NCBI GenBank assembly: GCA_937952095.1
Contig: CALFYG010000130.1
Span: forward strand, 1-19,080
DNA length: 19,080 nt
DNA from: an uncultured Micrococcales bacterium
GTDB lineage: Bacteria; Actinomycetota; Actinomycetes; S36-B12; UBA10799
Direction: 5' to 3'
How positions within the stretch are numbered: the first letter of the stretch is position 1; every line of letters starts with the position of its first letter. Under the pieces are notes generated by a model. That model saw only the letters and a list, made by a program, of their open reading frames with translations. It was not told where the DNA came from and did no database searches. Positions 11,896 through 19,080 of this stretch are shown piece by piece. The position numbers and the translations under genes were made by a program.

Positions 11896-12386
11896 CTGAT
11901 CTCCACGACGGTGCCGCGCGCCCACGGCAACGCAGCGTCACGAGGAAACACCCAGCCCTCCGTGGCCGAGACGTACCGCTCATCGGCCCACAGCCACACG
12001 CCAGCACCCGGCGCGCAAGAACCCTGCGGGATGGTCGACCGCCAACGCACCACCAACGGCACGTAGGCGGCCGGGTCGCCTTGTTCGGCGACAAGTTCAC
12101 ACCACGAATCCACCCACGCCCCCAGGACGTGCGTGTAGGCCCCGTAGGGCCACACGATGCGGCACACCACGTAGTTCGAGTTGTACCCGTCGACGGTGCC
12201 TTGGACGCAGAGGGCGACGTGGCTGTTTGAGGCGGTCAGCGACCAGAACAGGTCACGGTGGTCCTGCGCGCCGGCCGTGGACGGCAGCAGCGTCGTTGCT
12301 GCCACCGCCCCGACCATTGCGCACGCCGCTTTGCGCCTTACGATTCGGTTCGCGCAGCGCGCATAGTTATGCGACGAGCCGCGCAT
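11892..12386 (-). CDS. Secreted cysteine-containing protein, unknown
   Basis: ATG 12386 lies 6 bases after the holin stop. The 164-aa product has an N-terminal basic region (RIVRRK) and a signal-like hydrophobic stretch (ACAMVGAVAATTLLPSTAGA) with likely cleavage after AGA near residue 40. The mature part (~124 aa) is Trp/Tyr-rich with four cysteines (VALCVQG, YVVCRIVW, DSWCELV, QGSCAPG) that could form two disulfides, and looks beta-rich. No family recognised. Its start codon is inside a hairpin. In a lysis operon it could act on the cell envelope or as a lysogenic surface factor. Confidence 0.6.
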   Translation of the reverse strand: MRGSSHNYARCANRIVRRKAACAMVGAVAATTLLPSTAGAQDHRDLFWSLTASNSHVALCVQGTVDGYNSNYVVCRIVWPYGAYTHVLGAWVDSWCELVAEQGDPAAYVPLVVRWRSTIPQGSCAPGAGVWLWADERYVSATEGWVFPRDAALPWARGTVVEIR

Positions 12387-12389
12387 AAC
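12366..12389 (-). promoter_or_regulatory. Hairpin covering the start codon of the secreted protein gene
   Basis: GTTATGCG (12366-12373) and CGCATAAC (12382-12389) form a perfect 8-bp stem with an 8-base loop. ATG 12386-12384 is in the stem. A second small palindrome GCATA-GT-TATGC (12361-12372) overlaps one arm, so alternative pairings exist. Confidence 0.5.
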
Positions 12390-12392
12390 CGG

Positions 12393-12587
12393 TCACCCCG
12401 GTAGGGCTGCGTTCTGCTCGCCGACCTGCGAGGCGACAAACCCCTTCACCACCGCAATAGCGGCAGCCAGACCAGCGAGAGCGGCGGTCTTCGCGGTCGA
12501 CAGATCCGTCACCACGAACGCCCCGAGAAACGCCTGAGCGAACGTCCATGCCGCCCGCTCCGCCACATCACGAACCAGATCCTTCAT
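12393..12587 (-). CDS. Phage holin (r1t-like)
   Basis: The 64-aa product starts at ATG 12587 behind an AGGTGG box. It has a polar, charged N-terminus (MKDLVRDVAERAAWTFAQAF) and two hydrophobic segments (about residues 16-28 and 34-53, LAGLAAAIAVVKGFVASQV). The sequence AWTFAQAFLGAFVVTD followed by AALAGLAAAIAVVKG matches the usual pattern of small actinophage/siphophage holins. The holin would form the pores that let the amidase (two genes upstream) reach the wall. It overlaps no neighbour, but spacing is 1 base from the gene before and 6 from the gene after. Confidence 0.75.
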   Translation of the reverse strand: MKDLVRDVAERAAWTFAQAFLGAFVVTDLSTAKTAALAGLAAAIAVVKGFVASQVGEQNAALPG

Positions 12588-12588
12588 G

Positions 12589-12768
12589 TCATCCCACCTC
12601 GTCCAGATCGCTCAGCTGACGCACGAGCGTTACGCCCGCAACGAGCGCCGCACCCGAGTCTCCATTACGTGCTTCAAGCGCAGCCATAACGTCCTCGACG
12701 ATCTCATCATCAGCCACGACAACGACATAGACGGTGGCCCGCACTGGAACCTTAAGCGTTGCCATCAT
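12589..12768 (-). CDS. 59-aa protein between endolysin and holin
   Basis: ATG 12768 overlaps the amidase stop (ATGA), followed at once by a second ATG (12765). The frame ends at TGA 12591-12589, one base before the holin start. The product begins MMATLKVPVRATVYVVVVAD, has an acidic centre (DDEIVEDVMAALEARNGDSG) and ends LVRQLSDLDEVG. It is probably soluble with an N-terminal strand pair. No family recognised. The tight fit between two certain genes supports it. Confidence 0.65.
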   Translation of the reverse strand: MMATLKVPVRATVYVVVVADDEIVEDVMAALEARNGDSGAALVAGVTLVRQLSDLDEVG

Positions 12769-13541
12769 TCACCCACTTTCCGCAGCGCGTTCACTGCGTT
12801 GTCGCCGATCTTCTCGATCACCGGCACCCCGCCATCACGCGTCGGGATCAACCCCGCACGGCCGAGCTCGATGAGGATCGCGTTGATCTCGTCCCACGGC
12901 CTGCCCTCCGACAGCACTTGGTACTCCATGCCGTCCACAAGCAGGATCTGCCCGTCGTTCATCTCGCATGCCCGCATCTCGTACTCCTGTTCCGCCTGCG
13001 CCGGCCCAGCCGTCGTCTCGCCGAGCTCGGCCCGCACCAACTCCATCAACAACCCCGCAGGGAACGACGGCCCACAATCCCAATGATCCGACGCCCGGTA
13101 AGCCTCGTTCACCGTGTTGTGATCCGTCACCCCCGCCCTACCGGCCAGCAGATCCGCCGCCGACAACCACACCGCAGGCAGATCCCAACGCCGGCAGATC
13201 CCAGCGACCAGCGGCGCCAACTGCTCGCGCAACATGCGCTGCTGATCCGCACCCTGCCAGTCGTCGGCGGAGTAGCCGGCGTAGGCGGCCTGTTCGATCT
13301 GGATGCCGTCGCTGTTCGCCCCCGGCGCCGCCCACGCCGTGCCTTCCTCGGGGACCTGGGCGACCGTCTCGCCGGGGTCGACGACATAGTGGGCGGAGGC
13401 ACGCACCGCAGGGTTCGCGAGGTAGGCGGCGATGTTGTACGCCCGGCCTTCCTCGCATGGGGTTTCGGCGGTGTGGACCACCACCAGCCGCACCCCACTC
13501 GTACGAGACGGGTAGGACGACGAGTTGCTGACGGTTCTCAT
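12765..13541 (-). CDS. Endolysin, N-acetylmuramoyl-L-alanine amidase (Amidase_2/PGRP fold)
   Basis: ATG 13541 has GAGGA a few bases upstream; the product is 258 aa. The amidase domain covers residues ~17-165: VRLVVVHTAET with zinc ligand His23, NIAAYL, SAHYVVD, VPEEGTAWAAPGANSDGIQI, LPAVWLSAADL, GVTDH with His141, and SDHWDCGPSFP, where Asp155 or Cys156 would be the third ligand. It cuts the bond between muramic acid and the stem peptide. Residues ~185-258 form a second domain, acidic then helical, which may bind the wall; no known repeat is visible. There is no signal peptide, as expected for an endolysin released through a holin. It lies directly after the tail spike gene. Confidence 0.9.
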   Translation of the reverse strand: MRTVSNSSSYPSRTSGVRLVVVHTAETPCEEGRAYNIAAYLANPAVRASAHYVVDPGETVAQVPEEGTAWAAPGANSDGIQIEQAAYAGYSADDWQGADQQRMLREQLAPLVAGICRRWDLPAVWLSAADLLAGRAGVTDHNTVNEAYRASDHWDCGPSFPAGLLMELVRAELGETTAGPAQAEQEYEMRACEMNDGQILLVDGMEYQVLSEGRPWDEINAILIELGRAGLIPTRDGGVPVIEKIGDNAVNALRKVGE

Positions 13542-13579
13542 CGTGTCCTCGGGTGGTCGAGCAGGTAGTAGCCGGTCAC
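13538..13579 (-). other. Mini-ORF (13 codons) bridging tail spike and endolysin
   Basis: GTG 13579 overlaps the tail-spike TGA, and the frame ends in a TGA overlapping the endolysin ATG. Product VTGYYLLDHPRTR (ATG 13582 would add one residue). It would let ribosomes pass from one gene to the next; whether it is translated is unknown. Confidence 0.3.
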
Positions 13580-15933
13580 CATGCGGGCTTCACCATGATC
13601 GAGAACGCCTCCAAAGCGAAGTTGTCCGTGGCGGTAGCCTTCTGGTTCGACAACACGACCGTCGTGTCCGACGACGTATCGACGGTCGATGTAACCGGGC
13701 TGTTCGTCGAAGTCGAGAACGGAACCGTGCCCGAGTAGCCGCCAACCTGGGCAGATTCGCTGTTCACGTTCCGGATGATCGCGATGTTCTGGCAGGTCGC
13801 CAGATTCGTCACAGTCAGAGACTCGTACAAGGTTCCCGACGTTCCACCGAACCTCACCCTGGGGGTCTTGGTGTTCCCGTTGTTCGTGAATGTCCACAAC
13901 GTCACGATCTCGAGCTGCCCGTTTGGTCCCATGGAACCGCCGGGGATCGTCAGCGCTATCGTTCGTTCCGATGTGTCCCCCGTGAACGCGCCCGGCCCAG
14001 TCGTCGAGAACGCGGTCGGCGAGCTCGGCGGGACCGGCACCCCGGACGTGTACGTGTTGTTGTAGACCGTCCCTGCCGTGGTGGACGACATCACCGCGTA
14101 GTACCAGCCCGCCGCCGAGCCAGACGAGATGGCATTGGCTGGCATGTATAGGTAGCACTGTGCGTAAGTTCGAGGCAACGCCGTGATGCCGGACAACGCC
14201 CCGTTGTTGCCCATCGACCCCGAGGACACAGACACGAATGGCACGGCCGACTGGGCGACCAGATACGGGTCACCCCACACCGTGTCAGTCGTCCCGTTGT
14301 TCACCTTCTTGGTAACCGGGTTGATCATCACGTTGCGTTCGACGCGAGTGCCCGTGATCCCGGAGTCGCGGGTGTTGACCGCGTACCGCATACGCCGAGA
14401 ACCGCCAGAGCGGGTTTCCTCAACGTGGTTCCCACGGATGGTGACGGCGATGCTCGAGTTGTTGATGGCGATGCCGTCGCGATCCGCTGACGCCCTCGCA
14501 GTGCCTGGGTCGATCACGTGGTTGTTCTCGATCTTGGCGTACTGGACCAGATTCGTTGAGGCGCCGCCGTTCACGAAGATGCCGTGATCTCCCGCGTACT
14601 TCACGATGTTGCCGACGACTTGGGCCCTGGTGGCGAGCGCAAGCGTTATGCCTTCGTCGTTCGTGTTGTAGACGCTGTTGCCGCGGATCAACACGTCCTC
14701 CGCCGTAGCGGTGCCTGACCCACCGTTCGACACGACAGCCACGCCAGCACCATTCGTGGTGCCGTCGATCATGTTGTCGGCCACAAGAACGCGACGCAGG
14801 TTGTCGGAGCCGTCTCGGTGTGCGGCGATCCGGATGGCGTGGTCCCCGCTGTTGCGGATCACGTTGCCGACGATCTCGATGTCGTGCGGGTGTGCGGTTG
14901 CGGAGTGGCCATGCACGGTAACGCCGAGTGACGGGGCGGCGTCGATGACGTTGTTGGTGACCACGATATGGGATGCGCCGTCGTCGATTTCGATGGGTGC
15001 AGATGATGGGAAGGTCCCGCCACCTGCGGTGGACAGGTAGCTATTCGTGATCCGAACGCGGCTGGTGTTCGCCGTGTTCGTGTTGATCCCCTTCTCCTGG
15101 CCGCCTGACATTATGATCCCGTCGATCAGCACGTCGGTGGCGGAATCGACCGCCATCGTCCAGCCCTTCACGTTCTTGATTGTGAAGTCTCGCAACGTGA
15201 TGAACGTCGAGTCACCAACGATTCTGATGCCGTCGGCTTGGCCGGAGTCGGTCACTGCCCCGGTTTGGTTGGACAGGTTGCCGTCGATGGTTCCCGGCCC
15301 GCACAGGGTGAAACGGTCTATGCCGTCAATCAAGATCATGTTGACGTTCGTCGCGGCCTTCGCCTTGATTGTCGCCCCGCGCGCCAGGTAGAGGGTGACA
15401 TCGTCTCTGGCAGCGATGCTGCTGCCGATGATGTACGTCCCCGGCGGGACAACAACCATCTTGGTGCTGCCGGCAGCAGCAGCAGCCATGGCCTCGTTGA
15501 TGTCGGTGGCGTCGTCGGTTGTCCCGTCGCCTGTCGCCCCGTAGTCACGGACATCTATGGCGAACTTGCGTTGCCGAGCGGCGAGCCCGGCTTCGAGCGC
15601 CGATGAAGCAACAGCGTCCGGCGCGTCGGTGAGCATGTCGAACAGTGACCCGGCCCCGGTCACAGTGATGTAGTGCACGTACTGCACCCTGTCGGCTGTC
15701 TCGGTGACCTTATACACCGTCCCAGACGGCGTGATGTTGGCGTTGGGAGTCAGATCGGCAGACCACGTCCCGTTGGTGACGGTGGGCCGGACCTTCGACA
15801 GGATGGTGACGTCGGTGGCGGTCACCCAGCCGGCGGCTTTGCCGGTGGTCGAAGCGACGAGCTCGATCACCGCGGCGGCATGCGACGGGGTGGAGCCGTC
15901 GGGGAGTTTGATGGTGTTGGTTACCGTGGCCAT
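13576..15933 (-). CDS. Tail spike/tail fibre with pectate-lyase-like right-handed beta-helix
   Basis: ATG 15933 shares one base with the previous stop (TGATG); the product is 785 aa. Residues 1-120 form a virion-attachment domain (MATVTNTIKLPDGSTPSHAA and on to TDAPDAVASSAL). The beta-helix starts at DVRDYGATGDGTTDD (127-141), the usual pectate-lyase_3 signature, with VVPPGTYIIG at 161-170. About 15 coils follow, marked by repeats such as VRITNSYLS, IVVTNNVID, IEIVGNVIRNSG and VLIRGNSVYNTNDEG. From ~570 to the end there is a Ser/Thr/Gly-rich beta domain, probably jelly-roll trimerisation or receptor binding. Such spikes bind and often cleave surface polysaccharide. Whether it is an active depolymerase cannot be read from the sequence. 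Confidence 0.85.
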   Translation of the reverse strand: MATVTNTIKLPDGSTPSHAAAVIELVASTTGKAAGWVTATDVTILSKVRPTVTNGTWSADLTPNANITPSGTVYKVTETADRVQYVHYITVTGAGSLFDMLTDAPDAVASSALEAGLAARQRKFAIDVRDYGATGDGTTDDATDINEAMAAAAAGSTKMVVVPPGTYIIGSSIAARDDVTLYLARGATIKAKAATNVNMILIDGIDRFTLCGPGTIDGNLSNQTGAVTDSGQADGIRIVGDSTFITLRDFTIKNVKGWTMAVDSATDVLIDGIIMSGGQEKGINTNTANTSRVRITNSYLSTAGGGTFPSSAPIEIDDGASHIVVTNNVIDAAPSLGVTVHGHSATAHPHDIEIVGNVIRNSGDHAIRIAAHRDGSDNLRRVLVADNMIDGTTNGAGVAVVSNGGSGTATAEDVLIRGNSVYNTNDEGITLALATRAQVVGNIVKYAGDHGIFVNGGASTNLVQYAKIENNHVIDPGTARASADRDGIAINNSSIAVTIRGNHVEETRSGGSRRMRYAVNTRDSGITGTRVERNVMINPVTKKVNNGTTDTVWGDPYLVAQSAVPFVSVSSGSMGNNGALSGITALPRTYAQCYLYMPANAISSGSAAGWYYAVMSSTTAGTVYNNTYTSGVPVPPSSPTAFSTTGPGAFTGDTSERTIALTIPGGSMGPNGQLEIVTLWTFTNNGNTKTPRVRFGGTSGTLYESLTVTNLATCQNIAIIRNVNSESAQVGGYSGTVPFSTSTNSPVTSTVDTSSDTTVVLSNQKATATDNFALEAFSIMVKPAW

Positions 15934-16613
15934 CAGGTGATCGTCCAGACGTTGCCGAAGGCGTCGGTATACCCGGTACGCCCCGAAAGCTGTGAATCGA
16001 AATCAGCGACGGTAGATCCGCCTATCCCGTTCCTCACAATTACTCTGAACACGTTTCCGGTCAGGCGCTGCACGGTGCCGCCGGACCGGGCACCTACCTC
16101 AAGTATCGACGAACCGGAGAACAACGCTCCTGATGTGCTCGCCACGGTTGATAGCGGCGTCCACGACGATGGCTCAGATGCCTGATTCGTCGCAGTTGAG
16201 AACACCACACTTCCTGTCGCGGATGCTCGAGTCACTTTCAGCCATGCTGTTTCGGCAGCAGAGAACGCGACGGCGTTCGCTGAGAGCGCAGTGATAGGTG
16301 TTGACCCATCGATGGAAAACGCCAGGTATGGTTTCGACGCTGTCGTAAACGCAAACCTGAACGTCCGAGTCGACGTCGATTGTTCCTTGGCGACTAGCAC
16401 CTGCTCCGACGCTGTCCAACTCGTCGGCGCCACTTTGATCACTATTTCAAGATCGCCCGTGATGTCGAGCGGGTTGGCATCAGGCGCCCAAATGTAGTTC
16501 GACCCGGTCAACGGCACCCCGTCCGGGTACGCCCTCGCCGCCCCGCCCCTGCCTGAGCCTTGCCGGCCGGGTAGCCCCCGCATCGTCCGCATCGGGGACA
16601 CAAGCCCGGTCAC
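15933..16613 (-). CDS. Minor tail protein with LamG/concanavalin-like domain
   Basis: GTG 16613 is preferred because it follows the stop of a bridging mini-ORF by one base; ATG 16640 (9 codons upstream) is also open. This gives 226 aa. After a basic, glycine-rich start (GRQGSGRGGAARAYPDGV) comes a jelly-roll domain of the LamG type: PLDITGDLEIVIKVAP, VLVAKEQSTSTRTFRFAFTT, AWLKVTRASATGSVVFSTAT, and near the end LEVGARSGGTVQRLTGNVFR followed by VADFD. Such domains bind carbohydrate and are frequent in actinophage tail proteins. The C-terminus overlaps the tail spike start, so the two may assemble together. Confidence 0.65.
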   Translation of the reverse strand: MTGLVSPMRTMRGLPGRQGSGRGGAARAYPDGVPLTGSNYIWAPDANPLDITGDLEIVIKVAPTSWTASEQVLVAKEQSTSTRTFRFAFTTASKPYLAFSIDGSTPITALSANAVAFSAAETAWLKVTRASATGSVVFSTATNQASEPSSWTPLSTVASTSGALFSGSSILEVGARSGGTVQRLTGNVFRVIVRNGIGGSTVADFDSQLSGRTGYTDAFGNVWTIT

Positions 16614-16614
16614 G

Positions 16615-16665
16615 TCAAACCGCCGACTGCAACACGGCATGCACGCTGTAATCGTTGGCGTTCAC
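16615..16665 (-). other. Mini-ORF (16 codons) between two tail genes
   Basis: GTG 16665 overlaps the TGA of the gene at 16662-17000, and the frame ends in TGA 16617-16615, one base before GTG 16613 of the LamG gene. Product VNANDYSVHAVLQSAV. Like the one at 13538-13579 it fills a gap between coupled genes. Confidence 0.3.
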
Positions 16666-17000
16666 AGCCGCTGCCTCGTGTCGTACGGGTACACGTTCAC
16701 CTCGTAGGTCTCATTGCCGCCGGAGCCAACCACGGACAGGGTGCCGGCGCTGAGCCACGTCGCCGGAAACGCGATCTGGGTTCCGGCCTTTACCCTGACC
16801 GTGCCTGCTGCGGCCTTCACGGCGGCGGTGCCGTCCATGCGGATGTCGACGTAGCCGCTGGCGGCCGTGCAGTCGACTTCGACCGTCGACTTCGGGTCCG
16901 TCCCGGCGATCGTTGCCGTGTCGGCTGTTGACCCGCTGGTCGTCTTCTCCCCGGACGTGGCCGGCGTGCCACCCACCAAGGTCACGGTGTAGCTAGCCAT
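16662..17000 (-). CDS. Small beta-rich tail protein
   Basis: ATG 17000 follows AAAGGTGGTGGGAG on the minus strand; the product is 112 aa. It is made of short strands with Thr/Ser/Gly turns (MASYTVTLVGGTPATSGE, STVEVDCTAASGYVDIRM, TVRVKAGTQIAFPATWLS, YEVNVYPYD), resembling an Ig-like or adhesin fold of minor tail proteins. No family named. It is preceded by the only sizeable gap in the tail module (58 bases), which may hold a promoter. Confidence 0.65.
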   Translation of the reverse strand: MASYTVTLVGGTPATSGEKTTSGSTADTATIAGTDPKSTVEVDCTAASGYVDIRMDGTAAVKAAAGTVRVKAGTQIAFPATWLSAGTLSVVGSGGNETYEVNVYPYDTRQRL

Positions 17001-17022
17001 CTCCCACCACCTTTCGTTCCTT

Positions 17023-17049
17023 ATCGTACCTGACGTGTAACGACATGCT
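17023..17049 (-). promoter_or_regulatory. Possible internal promoter/operator P4 in the tail operon
   Basis: Minus strand: half-operator GCATGTCG (17049-17042) followed by GTACGAT (-10-like TACGAT, 17028-17023). This is the same order as in promoter P1. The -35 box is poor. A 7-bp inverted pair ACCTGAC (17028-17034) and GTCAGGT (17058-17064) brackets the site. Confidence 0.3.
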
Positions 17050-17058
17050 CTGGCACTG

Positions 17059-17592
17059 TCAGGTGCGATAGATCAACTTGCCGCACAGCCAGCAGTCGGC
17101 CTGCACCGACAAGCTCGAGCCGTGGTTCTGCCAGCCCCGCAGGTCCACCCAGTTGTTGGCGGCCATGCTCACCTGGTAGCCACCGAACCCGCAAATCGTG
17201 TCCACGTCCTTCACGTTGAGCCGCATGTCCCGGCCAGCGGAGGCGGCGTCGTTGACGTAGAGCTTGATGGCCCGCACCGACGTGGCCGACGTGCTCGACG
17301 TCGCCGGCCACATGATCCCCGCCGACCACTCCCAGATCCCCGCCACCGACACGGTGAGCTTCGAGCCGGACACGGTGACGTTCTTGGCGAGCGGCAACGA
17401 CGAGAACGTGAACCGGGACGACGTGGGGTAGGTCTCCGACGCGGACGACCCGAACGACAGCGACGAGCCCATGATGGCGAACACGCATCCGGGCTGGCCG
17501 ACGTCGACCATGTTGTCCTTGAGGTAGGTGTTCACCCACGAGGCGGTGAGCACCTGCCCGGTGGTGGCGGTTGCGGGAGCGGTCCAAGCCAC
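17059..17592 (-). CDS. Tail protein with conserved tail-fibre N-terminus
   Basis: GTG 17592 follows AGGAGG at 6 bases; the product is 177 aa. The opening (WTAPATATTGQVLTASWVNT, then YLKDNM) is the typical N-terminus of many siphovirus tail/baseplate fibre proteins (pattern W-x-T-G-x-x-x-T-A-x-x-x-N-x-x-x-x-D-N). The rest is a beta-rich domain (SRFTFSSLPLAKNVTVSGSK, IWEWSAGIMW, SVRAIKLYVND) ending in CWLCGKLIYRT. It likely forms a small fibre or tip domain next to the larger tail protein upstream. Confidence 0.7.
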   Translation of the reverse strand: MAWTAPATATTGQVLTASWVNTYLKDNMVDVGQPGCVFAIMGSSLSFGSSASETYPTSSRFTFSSLPLAKNVTVSGSKLTVSVAGIWEWSAGIMWPATSSTSATSVRAIKLYVNDAASAGRDMRLNVKDVDTICGFGGYQVSMAANNWVDLRGWQNHGSSLSVQADCWLCGKLIYRT

Positions 17593-17602
17593 AGGGGGCC
17601 TC

Positions 17603-19080
17603 CTAGTACCAGAGCAGGTCCGTGCCGTCGAGCTCGGACGTGTCCAACGTGAACGGGGTGAACTGGTCGGCTGGGGACAGTTCGAGCGTGATGTCCCACA
17701 CCCCGCGTGCCTCGTTGCCGGGCAGGGCCGAAACGGCGGCGTACGGGGAGCCCTGGTCGATACCGGGCCGGTTGAGGTCGATCGTGTGGGCGACGGACTC
17801 GATCCAGTATTCGCCGTTGATCTTCGTGCCGTTCGGGCGGGTGCGGGTTACCTCGACCCGGTAGCCGACGTCGCAGTGGTTCTGCACGAACGTGAAGCTG
17901 TCGATGTCCAGAGCGAAGGTGACGGTGCCGATCTCGACTTGCGGGGTGCCTCGTTGGAGCACCCGGAACTGTGCGAGTCCTTCGGCGTCAGCGGCGTCTA
18001 CCAACATGGTGCTGATCGACTGTTCGTAGCGGCCGTGTTCGGCGATCGACGTGGCGGACTCTGCGGTGCGGGAGCCGCCGTCGAAGTTGACGGTCACACT
18101 GTTGGCCAGCAGGGCGTCGTCGAGGTTGAAGTCGCAGCGGGTGTACCCGAACTCAGGGTCCAGGAACGGGGCGTCGTCGTGGAGGCGGGCGACGACCGTG
18201 CCGCCGGTGTACGGGGCACGTTTCCACGCCTCAGCGTCCAAGCGCAGGTCGCCCTCACGGTCCTGCCACAACAGCCCGTCGACGCCTCTGGCGAGGTCGC
18301 GGAGGTAGTCGACGACCCGGCGGCCTTTCATCTTGCCTGCGGCGACTTGCTTCTCGGCGGGGACGAACGCCACCGGCGACAGCCCGTAGCCGACCATGCT
18401 CAACGCCTGGTCGAACGCGTCCTGGGTTTCAAGGTCGGCGGATGCGGTGAGGTTGCCGTACCTGCCGGCCCGGTAGTTGGTGAGCACATCCCCGGAGGAC
18501 AGCGCCTCGTTGTAGACCACGACGTCACCGAGGTCGCACCCGAACCCGAAGTCCAGCGACGGTGCAGCGGTCGGCCATAGCCGCTGGTGCTGGAAGGCGA
18601 TGGTCAACGGGCGACCGTACGGGATCGGGTACTGATCGCTGATGTTCACCACCGGCGACTGGGCAACCCCGTCGATGTAGGTGGTGACCACGCTGTTGGG
18701 GACGCCGCCGACCGTGTTGCGGGTCACGGCCCACACGATGTGATGCACCTGGTTGTCATCGACCGACGTGTACCCGGAGTACCCGCCGACAGCTGGGAGT
18801 TGGAACCAGTCTGCCGGCGGTGTGCCCGGCACGAACTCGCCGTAGAAAGCGGCTTCCGGTCCCGGCCTTGCTGTCAGCCCGAACCCCATCGCCCGGCTAT
18901 TGCGGTACGGGCTGTCACCCCAAAACCCGACCCACTGGTAGCGGGCGGTCGTCGACGACGCCAACCCGGCAGCCGACAGCGAGAACGCCGCCCGGTAGCG
19001 GACCCAGGTTTCGACGGTGAACGCTGTGCCCCACAGGGCGGTGTTGTCGGACATCACCACGCACGGGAACCGCCAACCCA
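17603..19080 (-). CDS. Large minor tail protein with internal LamG domain (5' end beyond the window)
   Basis: The frame is open to the right edge, so the start lies outside; GTG/ATG codons at 19060-19052 are probably internal. About 490 residues are seen, ending at TAG 17605-17603. The visible part starts with a LamG/concanavalin-like domain (~220 residues: AFTVETWVRYRAAF, AFYGEFVPGTPPADWFQLP, DNQVHHIVWAVTRN, VVTTYIDGVAQSPV, DLGDVVVYNEALSSGDVLTN). A second part is typical of siphophage Gp37-like tail proteins (KGRRVVDYLRDLARGVDGLL, WQDREGDLRLDAEAW, NSVTVNFDGGSR, YEQSISTMLVDAADAEGLAQ). A late domain has YRVEVTRTRPNG and GEYWIESVAHTIDL. It is likely a tail-tip protein that binds sugars. Confidence 0.75.
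   Translation of the reverse strand, partial: GWRFPCVVMSDNTALWGTAFTVETWVRYRAAFSLSAAGLASSTTARYQWVGFWGDSPYRNSRAMGFGLTARPGPEAAFYGEFVPGTPPADWFQLPAVGGYSGYTSVDDNQVHHIVWAVTRNTVGGVPNSVVTTYIDGVAQSPVVNISDQYPIPYGRPLTIAFQHQRLWPTAAPSLDFGFGCDLGDVVVYNEALSSGDVLTNYRAGRYGNLTASADLETQDAFDQALSMVGYGLSPVAFVPAEKQVAAGKMKGRRVVDYLRDLARGVDGLLWQDREGDLRLDAEAWKRAPYTGGTVVARLHDDAPFLDPEFGYTRCDFNLDDALLANSVTVNFDGGSRTAESATSIAEHGRYEQSISTMLVDAADAEGLAQFRVLQRGTPQVEIGTVTFALDIDSFTFVQNHCDVGYRVEVTRTRPNGTKINGEYWIESVAHTIDLNRPGIDQGSPYAAVSALPGNEARGVWDITLELSPADQFTPFTLDTSELDGTDLLWY

Noticed and set aside
17528..18580. Plus-strand open frame of 350 aa
   Set aside because: It is antisense to the large tail protein, with Val/Gly/Arg-rich composition and no plausible context on that strand.
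1..19080. tRNA or rRNA genes
   Set aside because: By eye I saw no cloverleaf-like segment with the TTCGANTC-type arm and no rRNA core sequence; a tRNAscan search would be decisive.

Overview
The window is high-GC DNA with codon use biased to G/C in the third position, frequent GTG starts, and nearly every neighbouring gene pair joined by an ATGA, GTGA or TGATG overlap. An LPXTG-type sorting signal, a Gram-positive-style endolysin/holin set and SLT/M15 wall hydrolases point to an actinomycete (Actinomycetota) phage, prophage or phage-like mobile element. No integrase, capsid, portal or terminase gene is in view, so free phage, prophage and phage-plasmid cannot be told apart, and the host genus cannot be named.

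Layout. (1) 1-4568, plus strand: a coupled operon starting with the end of an AP2-domain (homing-endonuclease type) gene. It continues with membrane proteins, a small FtsK/TraB-like DNA motor whose membrane part is a separate upstream gene, three small exported or unknown proteins, a bifunctional transglycosylase/D,D-peptidase, and a membrane-anchored HNH nuclease. This looks like a DNA-transfer (conjugation-like) module. A perfect 12-bp hairpin terminator follows at 4582-4615. (2) 7985-4631, minus strand: a coupled six-gene operon with an excisionase-type HTH protein, a DUF5131 (phage Gp37/Gp68) protein, a 58-aa Cys/His mini-protein, an LPXTG wall-anchored surface protein, a 79-aa unknown and an HNH protein whose first ~33 residues look like the start of a RusA resolvase. 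(3) 7986-9332: a control region with a 167-bp duplication (8029-8195 and 9116-9282), each copy holding two palindromic operators (GCATGTC-N7-GACATGC) and a promoter. Between the copies lie a shortened C5-cytosine methyltransferase, a second conserved-looking protein encoded inside it in another frame, and a convergent minus-strand gene. (4) 9333-11219, plus strand: an early operon with two unknown small proteins, a DUF2303 protein and a shortened, apparently chimeric replication-initiator-like protein. (5) 19080-11294, minus strand: the tail and lysis module, with LamG-containing tail protein, tail proteins, a beta-helix tail spike, amidase endolysin, a 59-aa protein, a holin, a secreted protein and two membrane-anchored coiled-coil proteins.

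Together the genes suggest a temperate actinophage-like element with two divergent regulated transcripts around 8 kb, both probably under one palindrome-binding regulator, a late tail/lysis transcript from the right, and a cargo-rich left side. Three core phage genes (RusA, methyltransferase, replication initiator) survive only as N-terminal parts joined to other sequence, so the element is either highly mosaic or partly decayed. All family calls come from motif recognition in the translated sequence; no database search was possible.
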